Source: Vibrio sp. 10N (GTDB lineage: Bacteria > Pseudomonadota > Gammaproteobacteria > Enterobacterales > Vibrionaceae). Taken from it: a stretch of 64,000 nucleotides of DNA. Position 1 is the stretch's first letter. Every line of letters begins with the position of its first letter. Below the pieces are notes generated by a model. The model ran no database searches. It was not told where the DNA came from and was given only the letters and a program-made list of their open reading frames with translations. The stretch is from positions 248,001 to 312,000 of the forward strand of contig NZ_BTPM01000001.1 of assembly GCF_036245475.1 (NCBI RefSeq), in the 5' to 3' direction. Positions 49,708 through 59,109 of the stretch are shown here, in pieces. A program made the position numbers and the translations under genes.

Positions 49708-49783
49708 GCGACACTAGCTCAGTTGGTAGAGCGCAACCTTGCCAAGGTTGAGGTCACGAGTTCGAACCTCGTGTGTCGCTCCA
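49708..49783 (+). tRNA. tRNA-Gly (GCC), copy 6
   Basis: Identical gene; a degraded tRNA-Gly 3' fragment follows it. Confidence 0.98.
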
Positions 49784-49806
49784 AATTTAGGAAAGACGAA
49801 ACAGCA

Positions 49807-49845
49807 CACGAGGAACCTCGTGCCCTAGCTGGTCGCGTCGCTCCA
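49807..49845 (+). pseudogene. tRNA-Gly 3' fragment
   Basis: GAACCTCGTG (49813-49822) and GTCGCTCCA (49837-49845) match the T-arm 3' side and acceptor 3' end with CCA of the neighbouring tRNA-Gly, but about 14 extra bases lie between and no 5' half is present. CACGAGG-AA-CCTCGTG (49807-49822) still folds as a 7-bp hairpin. Confidence 0.75.
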
Positions 49846-49882
49846 ATTTTATAGCTCTCATTGTGCTTAACAGTGACAAAAT

Positions 49883-49958
49883 GCGACACTAGCTCAGTTG
49901 GTAGAGCGCAACCTTGCCAAGGTTGAGGTCACGAGTTCGAACCTCGTGTGTCGCTCCA
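49883..49958 (+). tRNA. tRNA-Gly (GCC), copy 7
   Basis: Identical gene, last intact copy of the array. Confidence 0.98.
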
Positions 49959-49995
49959 ATTTGATAGCTCTCATTGTGCTTAACAATGATAAAAT

Positions 49996-50085
49996 GCGAC
50001 ACTAGCTCAGTTGGTAGAGCGCAACCTTGACAAGGTTGAGGTCACGCCTTTCTCATGAAAATCGGGAACCTCGTGTGTCGCTCCA
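49996..50085 (+). pseudogene. aberrant tRNA-Gly-like gene, anticodon GAC, disrupted T arm
   Basis: The first ~50 bases equal tRNA-Gly except that the anticodon loop reads TTGACAA (GAC, a valine anticodon) instead of TTGCCAA. The T loop (GTTCGA) is replaced by about 20 unrelated bases (CCTTTCTCATGAAAATCGGG), giving 90 nt. The acceptor 3' strand and CCA are intact. Without a T loop it is unlikely to work in translation; it may be a pseudogene or a transcribed tRNA-like element. Confidence 0.8.
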
Positions 50086-50677
50086 TTTCTCCCCTGAAGT
50101 GGATAAAGACGCGGTCATCTCGAAGAGATAGCAAAGTTGAGAAACTTAGTCCCATCACCGCACGCTCTTTCCTAATGCTGAGAAGCATCACTCCCTAAAA
50201 TTTAAAGCCAAATCATCGTCGATATTGCAAAGTAACATCGTCGAATTTTTTGCTGTGTATTCTATTCTTTGCACACCGCCAAAGCAGCAGGCTATTGCCT
50301 TAGCTGAGGGTCAGTTACAGTTAAATTAACAGAGTTATCCACATTATCTTTTTGTGGATAAGTTGGTTGATAAATTGTTTTTGAACGAGTGTGAAGACTG
50401 AAACCTGAAAGATCTTTACATCAATATAGCGTTGCAATTCATTAGCAAAAATATCGTAAGTCATTGTTTTATATTGATTATGTTATTTTATTTTTACTTT
50501 TCACTTGACAGGTAAATGATCATCAAGTGACATTTATTTGATCCTGGTCATATATTCAATCTGTGTTTAACCTGATTTCTCAACGACTAACTGTCGATGA
50601 AAATGTAGTTTTTCCACAAATTCAGTTTTGGGATGTTAGTCAAGAAAATTAATTTGATTTTCTGAGTCCATGGGCGA
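50086..50677. other. AT-rich region between the tRNA array and queG, candidate datA-like locus
   Basis: No coding region is seen in these 592 bases. Near-consensus DnaA boxes are at 50098-50106 (minus, TTATCCACT), 50335-50343 (plus, perfect), 50353-50361 (minus, perfect) and 50610-50618 (plus, TTTTCCACA, which fits TTWTNCACA). Weaker matches are at 50267-50275 and 50562-50570. GATC sites occur near 50411, 50519 and 50539. In E. coli the DnaA-titrating datA locus lies in this gene neighbourhood, between the glyVXY tRNA genes and queG. Confidence 0.6.
50335..50361. promoter_or_regulatory. inverted pair of perfect DnaA boxes
   Basis: TTATCCACA at 50335-50343 and its reverse complement TGTGGATAA at 50353-50361 are separated by 9 bases. 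Both are the highest-affinity form of the box, arranged head to head. Confidence 0.75.
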
Positions 50678-51805
50678 CTAGGCGTCTCGGGGCAGACCCT
50701 TTTGGACAATGCGAATTAGGCGCTGGTTTTTAGTGCTTAATGTGCTACCCGTTGAGTTAGGCATTTGCTTCATTTGTTGTTCGAGCGCCCACTGGATGTG
50801 CTCATCAAGCAGCTCTGATTGCTTCTGAGCTCGCTCTAGGGCTTCGAGGTAACGTTGAGCAAACGGAGCATTACCTATCGCGATAATGATGTTGCGTTGC
50901 CATTGTTCATGGCCAATACGGCGAATCGCTGAGCCTTCCATATTTTTTAGGAACGTTGCTTCATCCCAATCGAGTAAAATACACAGATCAGTATCTTTGA
51001 ATGCTTGGCGTCTTTGAAAGTCAGCTTGTTGACCCAACTCAGCAAAACGGTTCCAAGGGCACACCAATTGGCAGTCATCACAACCATAAATGCGATTGCC
51101 TATTGCAGAACGAAGAGATTCGGGTATTACCCCTTTATATTCGATGGTGAGATAAGAGATACAGCGTCTTGCATCAATAACGCCATTTTCAAGAATAGCG
51201 CCCGTAGGACATGACGTGATGCATGCGGTGCATTTACCACATTGGTTCTCAACTGGGGAGTCGACAGGAAGCGGTAGATCGATAAACAGCTCACCGAGGA
51301 AAAACCAAGAGCCAGCGTCTTTATCGAGGAGTAGTGAATGTTTACCTGTCCAACCTAAACCAGCTTTTTCTGCAATGGGACGTTCAAGTACTGGTGCAGA
51401 GTCAACAAAAGGTCGATAGCCAAGTTCAGCGACTTCCTTTTCTATTCGTTGTCCCAGCTTCTTGAGTTTGTTACGGATAAGCTTGTGGTAATCGCGCCCT
51501 AAGGCGTAGCGACTGATATAACCAGCGTGTTGGTTCTCTAAGTTGGATGCAAATCCAGCCTCTTCAGGAAGATAGTCCATTCTCACGCTGATGATTCGAC
51601 AGGTGTTAGGGTGCAGTCTCTCTGGGTGAATACGCAGGTCTTGATGGGTTTCCATCCAAGCCATGTCACCGTGATAACCTGCTTCTAGCCACTGTTTAAG
51701 CTGCGCCTCTTGATCGAGAAGATCGATATCACTGATACCAGCCTTCTGGAAACCGAGTTCTTGCGCCCAAACTTTAATGTCGCTGGCAAGCTTGTTTAAG
51801 TCCAT
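50678..51805 (-). CDS. queG: epoxyqueuosine reductase QueG
   Basis: 375 aa from the ATG at 51805 (MDLNKLASDIKVWAQELGF); upstream in-frame codons would add 29 unrelated residues. It catalyses the last step of queuosine synthesis in tRNA, using cobalamin and two 4Fe-4S clusters. Cluster motifs are CGKCTACITSCP and CDDCQLVCP. HEAT-like helices form the C-terminus. In E. coli it is divergent from nnr; nnr is absent here and tsaE is next. Confidence 0.95.
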   Translation of the reverse strand: MDLNKLASDIKVWAQELGFQKAGISDIDLLDQEAQLKQWLEAGYHGDMAWMETHQDLRIHPERLHPNTCRIISVRMDYLPEEAGFASNLENQHAGYISRYALGRDYHKLIRNKLKKLGQRIEKEVAELGYRPFVDSAPVLERPIAEKAGLGWTGKHSLLLDKDAGSWFFLGELFIDLPLPVDSPVENQCGKCTACITSCPTGAILENGVIDARRCISYLTIEYKGVIPESLRSAIGNRIYGCDDCQLVCPWNRFAELGQQADFQRRQAFKDTDLCILLDWDEATFLKNMEGSAIRRIGHEQWQRNIIIAIGNAPFAQRYLEALERAQKQSELLDEHIQWALEQQMKQMPNSTGSTLSTKNQRLIRIVQKGLPRDA

Positions 51806-52074
51806 CACGATTACCCAAGTAGAAAAGGACGCGTATTCTATACTCAAATGCAACGCGACCCAAGTATGAACGCTAAAAAAGCAATGATCCATTTCTGTCG
51901 AATTGTACTGAGTCGCTTTGTATAAACTTTCGACGACTATTTTGTACTTTCACAGTAGGGATAAATTGAAAATAATGGTAAATTTTCTGATTACTTACAG
52001 AAGATCACTTGTCTGTGAAAAGCGACACAGTTTACTATTTCGGCTCTCAAAGGCACCACTCAGAGAAAAATGTG

Positions 52075-52539
52075 ATGAGTACTAAAAAATTTTCCTTAGC
52101 AGATGAATCAGCAACCATTTTAATTGGAACTAAATTAGCGAATCTCTGTTCAAAACAGACAACGATCTATTTGCACGGTGACCTTGGGGCAGGGAAGACC
52201 ACCTTCAGTCGTGGTTTTATTCAAAGTCTTGGTCACCAAGGCAATGTGAAAAGCCCGACCTATACCTTGGTTGAACCATACCAACTAGAAGGTTGGAACG
52301 TATACCATTTTGATTTGTATCGTCTAGCGGATCCAGAAGAGCTTGAGTTTATGGGCATTCGCGATTACTTCTCAGACGATGCTATCTGTTTGGTGGAGTG
52401 GCCAGAAAAAGGTCAAGGCATATTGCCCGCTGCTGACTTGGATATTGAACTTCGATATGTCGGAGACGCAAGAGAAATCACCTTCACGGCAAATAGCGAT
52501 TACGGAAAAGAGTTAATTAGTCAGTTGGAGTTAAATTGA
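52075..52539 (+). CDS. tsaE: tRNA threonylcarbamoyladenosine synthesis ATPase TsaE
   Basis: 154 aa from the ATG at 52075 ([18 protein letters not shown]). P-loop ATPase with Walker A GDLGAGKT at 35-42, conserved [12 protein letters not shown] and [17 protein letters not shown]. It drives the TsaBD complex that makes t6A in ANN-decoding tRNAs. The gene overlaps amiB by four bases. Confidence 0.96.
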   Translation: MSTKKFSLADESATILIGTKLANLCSKQTTIYLHGDLGAGKTTFSRGFIQSLGHQGNVKSPTYTLVEPYQLEGWNVYHFDLYRLADPEELEFMGIRDYFSDDAICLVEWPEKGQGILPAADLDIELRYVGDAREITFTANSDYGKELISQLELN

Positions 52540-54251
52540 TCAGTCGTTTTCTTAGCAGCATGATGAAAGTCGTGCTGCCTTTGTGTTTACTGTTTCCTAG
52601 CGTCACTCTAGCGAATGCGTTAGAGGGGATTCGTGTTTGGCCGTCACCGGACGAGACACGAGTGGTTATCGATCTTAAATCTGAAGCGGATTACAGCTAC
52701 TTCTCGTTGAGCGGGCCGACGAGGATTGTTGTCGACCTTAAAAATACGTCGCTTAATACTAAGTTGCCAATAGGCGTCTCTGATAGCCCTGTGCTGAGTA
52801 AGATCCGTAAGAGCTCACCGCCGAGTAAAGGCACCTATCGTCTGGTGTTTGAGCTAAAGAAGTCGGCAACCCCACAAATTTTTAAACTCAACCCTACGCC
52901 AGGTGGGCAGTATGGTCACCGGCTAGTGATTGATTTACCGCACGGTAAAGCCGCGAGCCAAGCAACACCAAGTGCGCCAAGCAGCAAAACCGAAGTTAGT
53001 CGCGATGCGTCTCAGTTGCGCGGTAATGCCGATATCGTGGTGGCGATTGACGCCGGACACGGTGGTGAAGATCCAGGCTCCATTGGCCCGACCAAGAAGT
53101 ACGAAAAGCATGTCACGTTGAGCGTGTCGAAAAAGCTTGCCGCACAAATTAACGCAATTCCAGGAATGAAGGCAGTACTCACTCGTCGCGGTGACTATTT
53201 CGTCAATCTTAACAAGCGTTCTAATATTGCGCGTAAGAATGGCGCACATCTTTTGGTGTCTGTTCACGCCGATGCGTTTAGAACGCCGCAGCCACGAGGC
53301 GGGTCTGTGTTCGTATTGAACACTCGCCGAGCAAATACTGAAATCGCCCGATGGGTAGAAAACCATGAACAGCAGTCAGAACTGCTGGGCGGTGCCGGAG
53401 AGGTACTGGCCAAAAACACCAATGACAGAAATGTAAGTCAGACGCTTCTTGATTTGCAGTTCAGTCACTCCCAAAAAGAAGGCTATAAGGTCGCGACCAA
53501 GATCTTAAAAGAAATGGGCAAGGTGGCGCACCTGCATAAGAAGGAGCCCGTCAATGCCAGTCTTGCGGTGTTAAAGTCGCCAGATATTCCGTCGGTATTG
53601 GTCGAGACCGGGTTTATTTCCAACCCCACTGAAGAGCGTTTGCTGACGACACGAAGCCATCAAGACAAGTTAGCGCGTGCGCTAGCAAAAGCGATTGTGC
53701 AATATTTTGAAGCCAATCCACCAGAAGGCACATTGTTTGCTAACCGTGGCCAGCAGCGCAAACATACTGTTAAACGTGGTGAATCTCTATCGGTTATTGC
53801 ACAGAAATACGGCTCTTCGGTGTCAGCGATTAAGAGTGCCAACAGCCTTAAGAGTACGTCTTTGGCGGTAGGGCAAACTTTGCTTATCCCTGGAAGTAGC
53901 GCGCCGATTCAAGTGAGTTCGAAAGTGAACACCGTTGAAACGAAGACGCTGACTCATACGGTGGTCAAGGGTGATTACTTGGGTAAAGTTGCGAGTAAGT
54001 ACAAAGTGTCGGTCGCTGACATTAAACGGGAGAACCGCTTAAAGTCAGATGTCCTTAAATTAGGTCAAAAGCTAAAAATTACCGTTAGCTTAAAAGATCT
54101 GCCTTTGCGTAAACATAAGGTTCAGCGTGGAGAGTACTTGGGCAAAATTGCTGCCCGATATGGTGTGAGTGTCAGCAGCATTCGTGATGCGAACAAGCTG
54201 CGTTCAGACTCTTTAGCTGTAGGTCAAGTATTGTTGATCCCCCACAAGTAA
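52536..54251 (+). CDS. amiB: N-acetylmuramoyl-L-alanine amidase AmiB with three LysM domains
   Basis: 571 aa from TTG at 52536, which has GGAG five bases upstream and overlaps the tsaE stop; an ATG at 52560 would give a shorter signal peptide. Signal peptide about 1-28, AMIN domain about 30-135, Amidase_3 domain about 167-390 with zinc ligands His175, Glu190, His244 and catalytic Glu357. Three LysM peptidoglycan-binding repeats lie at about 409-454, 474-518 and 526-570. It splits septal peptidoglycan and is activated by EnvC, also encoded here. Confidence 0.95.
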   Translation: MISRFLSSMMKVVLPLCLLFPSVTLANALEGIRVWPSPDETRVVIDLKSEADYSYFSLSGPTRIVVDLKNTSLNTKLPIGVSDSPVLSKIRKSSPPSKGTYRLVFELKKSATPQIFKLNPTPGGQYGHRLVIDLPHGKAASQATPSAPSSKTEVSRDASQLRGNADIVVAIDAGHGGEDPGSIGPTKKYEKHVTLSVSKKLAAQINAIPGMKAVLTRRGDYFVNLNKRSNIARKNGAHLLVSVHADAFRTPQPRGGSVFVLNTRRANTEIARWVENHEQQSELLGGAGEVLAKNTNDRNVSQTLLDLQFSHSQKEGYKVATKILKEMGKVAHLHKKEPVNASLAVLKSPDIPSVLVETGFISNPTEERLLTTRSHQDKLARALAKAIVQYFEANPPEGTLFANRGQQRKHTVKRGESLSVIAQKYGSSVSAIKSANSLKSTSLAVGQTLLIPGSSAPIQVSSKVNTVETKTLTHTVVKGDYLGKVASKYKVSVADIKRENRLKSDVLKLGQKLKITVSLKDLPLRKHKVQRGEYLGKIAARYGVSVSSIRDANKLRSDSLAVGQVLLIPHK

Positions 54252-54285
54252 TCGATGTTCCAACTTATTTATTCGGAGAAGCATT

Positions 54286-56334
54286 GTGACGATTAAGACC
54301 TTACCCGCAAGACTGGCGAACCAAATCGCGGCGGGTGAAGTCGTTGAGCGACCAGCGTCAGTCGTCAAAGAGCTGGTCGAAAACAGCTTAGACTCCGGCG
54401 CGACTCGTATCGATATTGATATCGAGAAAGGTGGCGCTAAGCTTATCCGAGTTCGAGATAATGGTAAGGGTATTCCTAAAGAGGAGTTGCAGTTGGCGTT
54501 GAGTCGGCATGCGACCTCGAAAATTCACACCCTTGATGATCTCGAAGCTATCATGAGTTTGGGCTTTCGAGGGGAAGCGCTAGCGAGTATTAGTTCGGTG
54601 GCAAGGCTGACTCTCACATCTCGTCCCGCGACTCAGCAGCAAGCTTGGAGTGCCTATGCTGAGGGGCGTGATATGGCGGTTAAGCTTAAGCCTGCTGCGC
54701 ACCCAATTGGTACAACGCTCGAAGTGTTGGATCTATTTTTCAATACTCCTGCACGCCGTAAGTTCTTGAGAACCGAAAAAACCGAGTTTAATCATATTGA
54801 TGAACTGCTTAAGCGAATTGCTTTGAGTCGGTTTGACGTCTCTATAAACCTCAAACATAACGGAAAACTTGTTCGCCAATACCGCGCAGCAAAAACCGAA
54901 CCTCAATTAGAAAAGCGCATTGCGGCCGTCTGCGGTGCTGCGTTTGTTCGGCACATGCTGAAAATTGAACTGGAGCATAATGATCTCAAGCTGCACGGTT
55001 GGATCACGACCCCAGAAGGGGCGCGTGCCCAAAGCGATCTGCAATATTGCTATGTGAATGGCCGTATGATGAAGGATAAACTCATCAATCATGCGATTCG
55101 TCAAAGTTACGAAAGCAGTTTGGCGCCCGAGCAGTATGCCGCTTATCTGTTATTTATTGATATCGACCCGCATCAAGTGGATGTGAATGTGCACCCCGCC
55201 AAACATGAGGTGCGTTTTCATCAGGCAAGATTGGTGCATGATTTTATCTATCAGGCATTAAGTGATGCACTGGTGCAGGCGAAATCCATTGATGCGCCAA
55301 TAGCATCAAACTCGGCGTTCAGTCATAGCGAACCTGTGGTGGAGTCAGAAGAGGTTCTGCATGCTCAGTGTGAAGAACCAGAGCAAAGCTCGATGCCATC
55401 AGCAAGCGTGCCTCAATCTTCAGTCGCGGACTCCCCTGTGTCCGAGTCGTTGATTCAAGCTGTTGAGAGCATTCCTGCTTATCCAGGCCGTGCGGATTAC
55501 CAGCCACGCAGTGAACCTTCTCAGCGTGATCGCAGTGACAGCGCTCGAGAGGGTAGCCGTGACAATCGTGTTGAAGAACCTTATGTTCGAAATGAATGGA
55601 GTTCCAGTCGTGGCACATCCAAACCTCAGCCGCGCTCGCAAGATAAAGCGCCGAGTGCGGAAGAGGTCAGAGTCTATCAAGCGTTAATGCAAACGCCTGA
55701 TGTGACGTTACCTGAAGAAGCGCCCATTCAAGAGCCCGAGTTAAAGCAAGATACGCCAACGCTCAATGTGGTCATTGAGCGCATAGGAAAAGCGGTGACG
55801 ATGGCCGATGCAGCCTATGTACTAGTGAAAGCTGAGCCATGCTGTGCCTTGGTCTCCCTGCGCCGAGCTGAATTCTATAAGCTGTTTGCGCAGCTTGATC
55901 CGAAAGCCGAGCCGCTGAAGATGCAGCCACTATTGGTACCATTGTCACTCAAAGTCAACGCGGAGCAGCAGCAAGTCGCTGAGGCCCACCAAGCTCTATT
56001 GCTTAGCTTTGGCATTGACCTGACTGTTCGTCACAAACAGGCGCTAATGGTAATGGGGGTGCCAGCACCTTTACGACAGCAAAATTTGCAATTGTTAATT
56101 GATGAAATGCTGTCATACTTGGCGACCCTTGAGCAGCAAGACCTCAACCCAAGCCGTTTAAGCTTATGGTTAACGAAAAAAGTGCTGCAAGTGAAAAGTA
56201 GCTACACTTTATCTGAATCTGTTCAGTTACTCGGTAATCTTGAGCAGCTATACGACGGTAAGCTACCTTTGAGCGATCCTAAATTTGTCCGCCCTGTCGA
56301 TTTTACGGCCACAATTGCAGCGTTTTCATCATGA
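54286..56334 (+). CDS. mutL: DNA mismatch repair protein MutL
   Basis: 682 aa with GTG start and GGAG upstream. The N-terminal GHKL ATPase (about 1-330) has [16 protein letters not shown] and GFRGEAL. A long Ser/Glu/Gln-rich linker (about 335-490) leads to the C-terminal dimerisation domain. The DQHAX2EX4E endonuclease motif is not seen, as in E. coli-type MutL, which relies on MutH. It overlaps miaA by four bases (ATGA). Confidence 0.97.
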   Translation: MTIKTLPARLANQIAAGEVVERPASVVKELVENSLDSGATRIDIDIEKGGAKLIRVRDNGKGIPKEELQLALSRHATSKIHTLDDLEAIMSLGFRGEALASISSVARLTLTSRPATQQQAWSAYAEGRDMAVKLKPAAHPIGTTLEVLDLFFNTPARRKFLRTEKTEFNHIDELLKRIALSRFDVSINLKHNGKLVRQYRAAKTEPQLEKRIAAVCGAAFVRHMLKIELEHNDLKLHGWITTPEGARAQSDLQYCYVNGRMMKDKLINHAIRQSYESSLAPEQYAAYLLFIDIDPHQVDVNVHPAKHEVRFHQARLVHDFIYQALSDALVQAKSIDAPIASNSAFSHSEPVVESEEVLHAQCEEPEQSSMPSASVPQSSVADSPVSESLIQAVESIPAYPGRADYQPRSEPSQRDRSDSAREGSRDNRVEEPYVRNEWSSSRGTSKPQPRSQDKAPSAEEVRVYQALMQTPDVTLPEEAPIQEPELKQDTPTLNVVIERIGKAVTMADAAYVLVKAEPCCALVSLRRAEFYKLFAQLDPKAEPLKMQPLLVPLSLKVNAEQQQVAEAHQALLLSFGIDLTVRHKQALMVMGVPAPLRQQNLQLLIDEMLSYLATLEQQDLNPSRLSLWLTKKVLQVKSSYTLSESVQLLGNLEQLYDGKLPLSDPKFVRPVDFTATIAAFSS

Positions 56335-57278
56335 GCCAACAATTACCCCTAGTTCTGTTTTTAATGGGTCCTACCGCTTCTGGTAAGACTGAGTTAGCGA
56401 TTCGTCTTCGTCAGCAATATCCAGTTGAGATTATCAGCGTAGACTCTGCGCTTATCTATAAAGGCATGGATATTGGTACGGCTAAGCCTGATGCCGAAGA
56501 GCTCGCACTGGCACCGCACAGACTGATTGATATTCTCGATCCCGCGGAGTCGTACTCTGCGGCTGATTTCCGCCGCGATGCACTGAATGAAATCGCTAAA
56601 ATCCACGCAGAAGGCAAGATCCCGCTGCTTGTGGGGGGCACCATGCTCTATTTCAAAGCTTTGCTTCAAGGTTTATCTCCACTGCCTGCCGCGAATCCTG
56701 AGATCCGAGCGCAAATTGAAAAAGAGTCACAGGAGAAGGGCTGGCAAGCACTTCATAATGAACTTAAGCAGATAGATCCTGTCTCAGCAGAGAGGATTCA
56801 TCCAAATGATCCACAACGTTTGTCGCGTGCGCTAGAGGTGTATAGAATCTCTGGTAAGTCATTGACAGAATTGACTGAGACCAAGGGTGAACCACTGCCG
56901 TTTCGCGTTAAACAATTTGCGGTAGCGCCCAAAGATCGCGCTTTGTTACATAAACGGATTGAATTGCGCTTCGAGAAAATGATACAAGCAGGCTTTGAAG
57001 ATGAAGTCAAAGCGTTATATGCTCGTGAAGATCTTCACCCAGATCTGCCGTCGATCCGTTGTGTCGGCTACAGACAGATGTGGGAGTACTTAGATGGCGA
57101 GAGCACGCTAGATGATGCGGTTTTCCGCGGCATCTGCGCGACTCGACAATTGGCCAAACGACAAATCACCTGGTTAAGGAGTTGGGATGATTTGGTTTGG
57201 CTTGATAGCGAACACATTGAGGATTCAATGAAAACTCTCACAGACGCCATAGCATCTGATGGTGTTAACTGTGTATAA
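56331..57278 (+). CDS. miaA: tRNA dimethylallyltransferase MiaA
   Basis: 315 aa. It adds dimethylallyl to A37 of tRNAs that read UNN codons. P-loop [12 protein letters not shown] is near residue 13, followed by [16 protein letters not shown], and [16 protein letters not shown] further on. It starts inside the mutL stop and leads into hfq, the conserved mutL-miaA-hfq order. Confidence 0.97.
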   Translation: MSQQLPLVLFLMGPTASGKTELAIRLRQQYPVEIISVDSALIYKGMDIGTAKPDAEELALAPHRLIDILDPAESYSAADFRRDALNEIAKIHAEGKIPLLVGGTMLYFKALLQGLSPLPAANPEIRAQIEKESQEKGWQALHNELKQIDPVSAERIHPNDPQRLSRALEVYRISGKSLTELTETKGEPLPFRVKQFAVAPKDRALLHKRIELRFEKMIQAGFEDEVKALYAREDLHPDLPSIRCVGYRQMWEYLDGESTLDDAVFRGICATRQLAKRQITWLRSWDDLVWLDSEHIEDSMKTLTDAIASDGVNCV

Positions 57279-57466
57279 TGTGGGCGCTTTTGCGTAGAAA
57301 TACCCAAAAAGGAACTGAGTTTTGTTTTCAAAGACAATTGTTGTTCTATGATTATAAAACTAAGGGGTATTTCATTGGTTTAGCTCAGATGCAAAGGCAG
57401 CACCAAATTGCAGTGCACCAATAGCTAAATAATTAAAACTACAATATTAATATAAGGAAAATAAAA

Positions 57467-57730
57467 ATGGCTAAGGGGCAATCTCTTCAAGACCCATTCC
57501 TAAATGCACTACGTCGCGAGCGTATCCCAGTTTCTATCTACCTAGTGAATGGCATTAAGCTACAAGGTCAGATTGAATCGTTTGATCAGTTTGTGATCCT
57601 TCTAAAAAACACAGTAAACCAAATGGTTTATAAGCATGCGATTTCAACGGTTGTTCCTGCCCGTGCAGTTAGCCACCACAGTGGTGAGCGTCCTGGCAAT
57701 GACCGTCAACAAGAGAAATCTGACGATTAA
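57467..57730 (+). CDS. hfq: RNA chaperone Hfq
   Basis: 87 aa. The Sm core (about 7-66) shows [20 protein letters not shown] and the Sm2 motif [10 protein letters not shown]; the rim has RRER. The acidic C-terminal tail is short (about 20 residues) compared with E. coli, as is usual in Vibrio. It is separated from miaA by 188 bases that probably hold its own promoter. Confidence 0.98.
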   Translation: MAKGQSLQDPFLNALRRERIPVSIYLVNGIKLQGQIESFDQFVILLKNTVNQMVYKHAISTVVPARAVSHHSGERPGNDRQQEKSDD

Positions 57731-57774
57731 TAATAAATCTCTTAAAAACAGATATTTAAATAGGAGTTGGTCGC

Positions 57775-59064
57775 TTGTTTGACCGTTATGAATCGGGTGA
57801 ACAGGCTGTACTTGTTCATATCAACTTCACGCAAGAAGGTGAGTGGGAAGATCTCAGCGAATTTGAAATGCTGGTGTCATCTGCAGGTGTTAACGCGTTA
57901 CAGACTGTAACGGGAAGCAGACAATCTCCTCACCCTAAGTACTACGTAGGGGAAGGAAAAGCCCAAGAAATCGCACAAACGGTGCAATTGACCGGTGCTG
58001 ATATTGTGATTTTTAATCACGCCCTTTCCCCTGCCCAAGAGCGTAACCTTGAAAGTCTGTGTAAATGTCGAGTGTTGGATCGTACCGGTCTGATCCTCGA
58101 CATTTTTGCCCAACGAGCCCGTACCCACGAAGGTAAGTTGCAAGTTGAGCTAGCACAGCTACGTCATATTTCGACAAGGCTGATCCGAGGTTGGACGCAC
58201 CTTGAAAGGCAGAAAGGTGGTATTGGCCTGCGTGGTCCTGGCGAAACCCAGCTGGAGACTGACCGTCGATTGCTGCGTGATCGCATCAAAGCGATTTTGC
58301 GTCGCTTGGAGAAAGTTGCCAAGCAACGTGAGCAGGGCAGACGTGCAAGAAGTAGAGCCGAAATCCCAACGATTTCCCTGGTGGGCTACACCAATGCGGG
58401 CAAATCTACACTGTTTAACCGCATTACTGAAGCTGGGGTGTACGCAGCTGACCAGCTATTCGCAACCCTAGATCCCACACTAAGAAAGATTGAATTGGCG
58501 GACGTAGGTTCGGCAATTTTAGCGGACACGGTCGGATTTATCCGTCATCTTCCGCATGATCTTGTCGCTGCATTTAAGGCAACCTTGCAAGAAACGCAGG
58601 AAGCTGACATTTTGTTACATGTTGTCGATGCCAGTGATGAGCGTTTTCGTGAGAATATTCAAGCTGTTCATGACGTGCTAGAAGAAATTGACGCCCATGA
58701 GGTGCCAACTCTCGTCGTAATGAACAAGATAGATAATCTAGATGGCCAGCGTCCACGTATAGAACGTGACGACGAAGGTATTCCGAGAACCGTTTGGGTC
58801 TCTGCCATGGAAGGGCAAGGCATCGAACTGCTGTTCGACGCGCTCACAGAGCGTTTAGCAAGCCAAATGGTTCAGTATCAGCTACGAATTCCACCCATGC
58901 ACCAAGGGCGTTTTCGCAGCACATTTTTCCAGATGAATTGTATTCAACGAGAAGAGTATGATTCTGAAGGTAACTTGTTGATTGATATTCGGATGCAACA
59001 AGTAGATTGGTCTAGACTTGAAAAAAGAGAAGGGGCAGTTTTGAGTGGCTTTATAGTTACTTAA
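57775..59064 (+). CDS. hflX: ribosome-associated GTPase HflX
   Basis: 429 aa from TTG at 57775, with TAGGAG upstream. N-terminal HflX domain with GGIGLRGPGETQLETDRR, then the G domain: GYTNAGKSTLFN, DTVGF and NKID. It splits stalled 70S ribosomes under stress. It lies 44 bases after hfq. Confidence 0.96.
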   Translation: MFDRYESGEQAVLVHINFTQEGEWEDLSEFEMLVSSAGVNALQTVTGSRQSPHPKYYVGEGKAQEIAQTVQLTGADIVIFNHALSPAQERNLESLCKCRVLDRTGLILDIFAQRARTHEGKLQVELAQLRHISTRLIRGWTHLERQKGGIGLRGPGETQLETDRRLLRDRIKAILRRLEKVAKQREQGRRARSRAEIPTISLVGYTNAGKSTLFNRITEAGVYAADQLFATLDPTLRKIELADVGSAILADTVGFIRHLPHDLVAAFKATLQETQEADILLHVVDASDERFRENIQAVHDVLEEIDAHEVPTLVVMNKIDNLDGQRPRIERDDEGIPRTVWVSAMEGQGIELLFDALTERLASQMVQYQLRIPPMHQGRFRSTFFQMNCIQREEYDSEGNLLIDIRMQQVDWSRLEKREGAVLSGFIVT

Positions 59065-59109
59065 AGGACTGCTACAGTATAACGTCATACTAAATGATGG
59101 AGCTTCCTA

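Noticed and set aside
50086..50677. Chromosomal replication origin
   Set aside because: DnaA boxes are present, but dnaA, gidA/mnmG, rpmH and other oriC neighbours are not; the tRNA-Gly/queG context fits a datA-like locus better.
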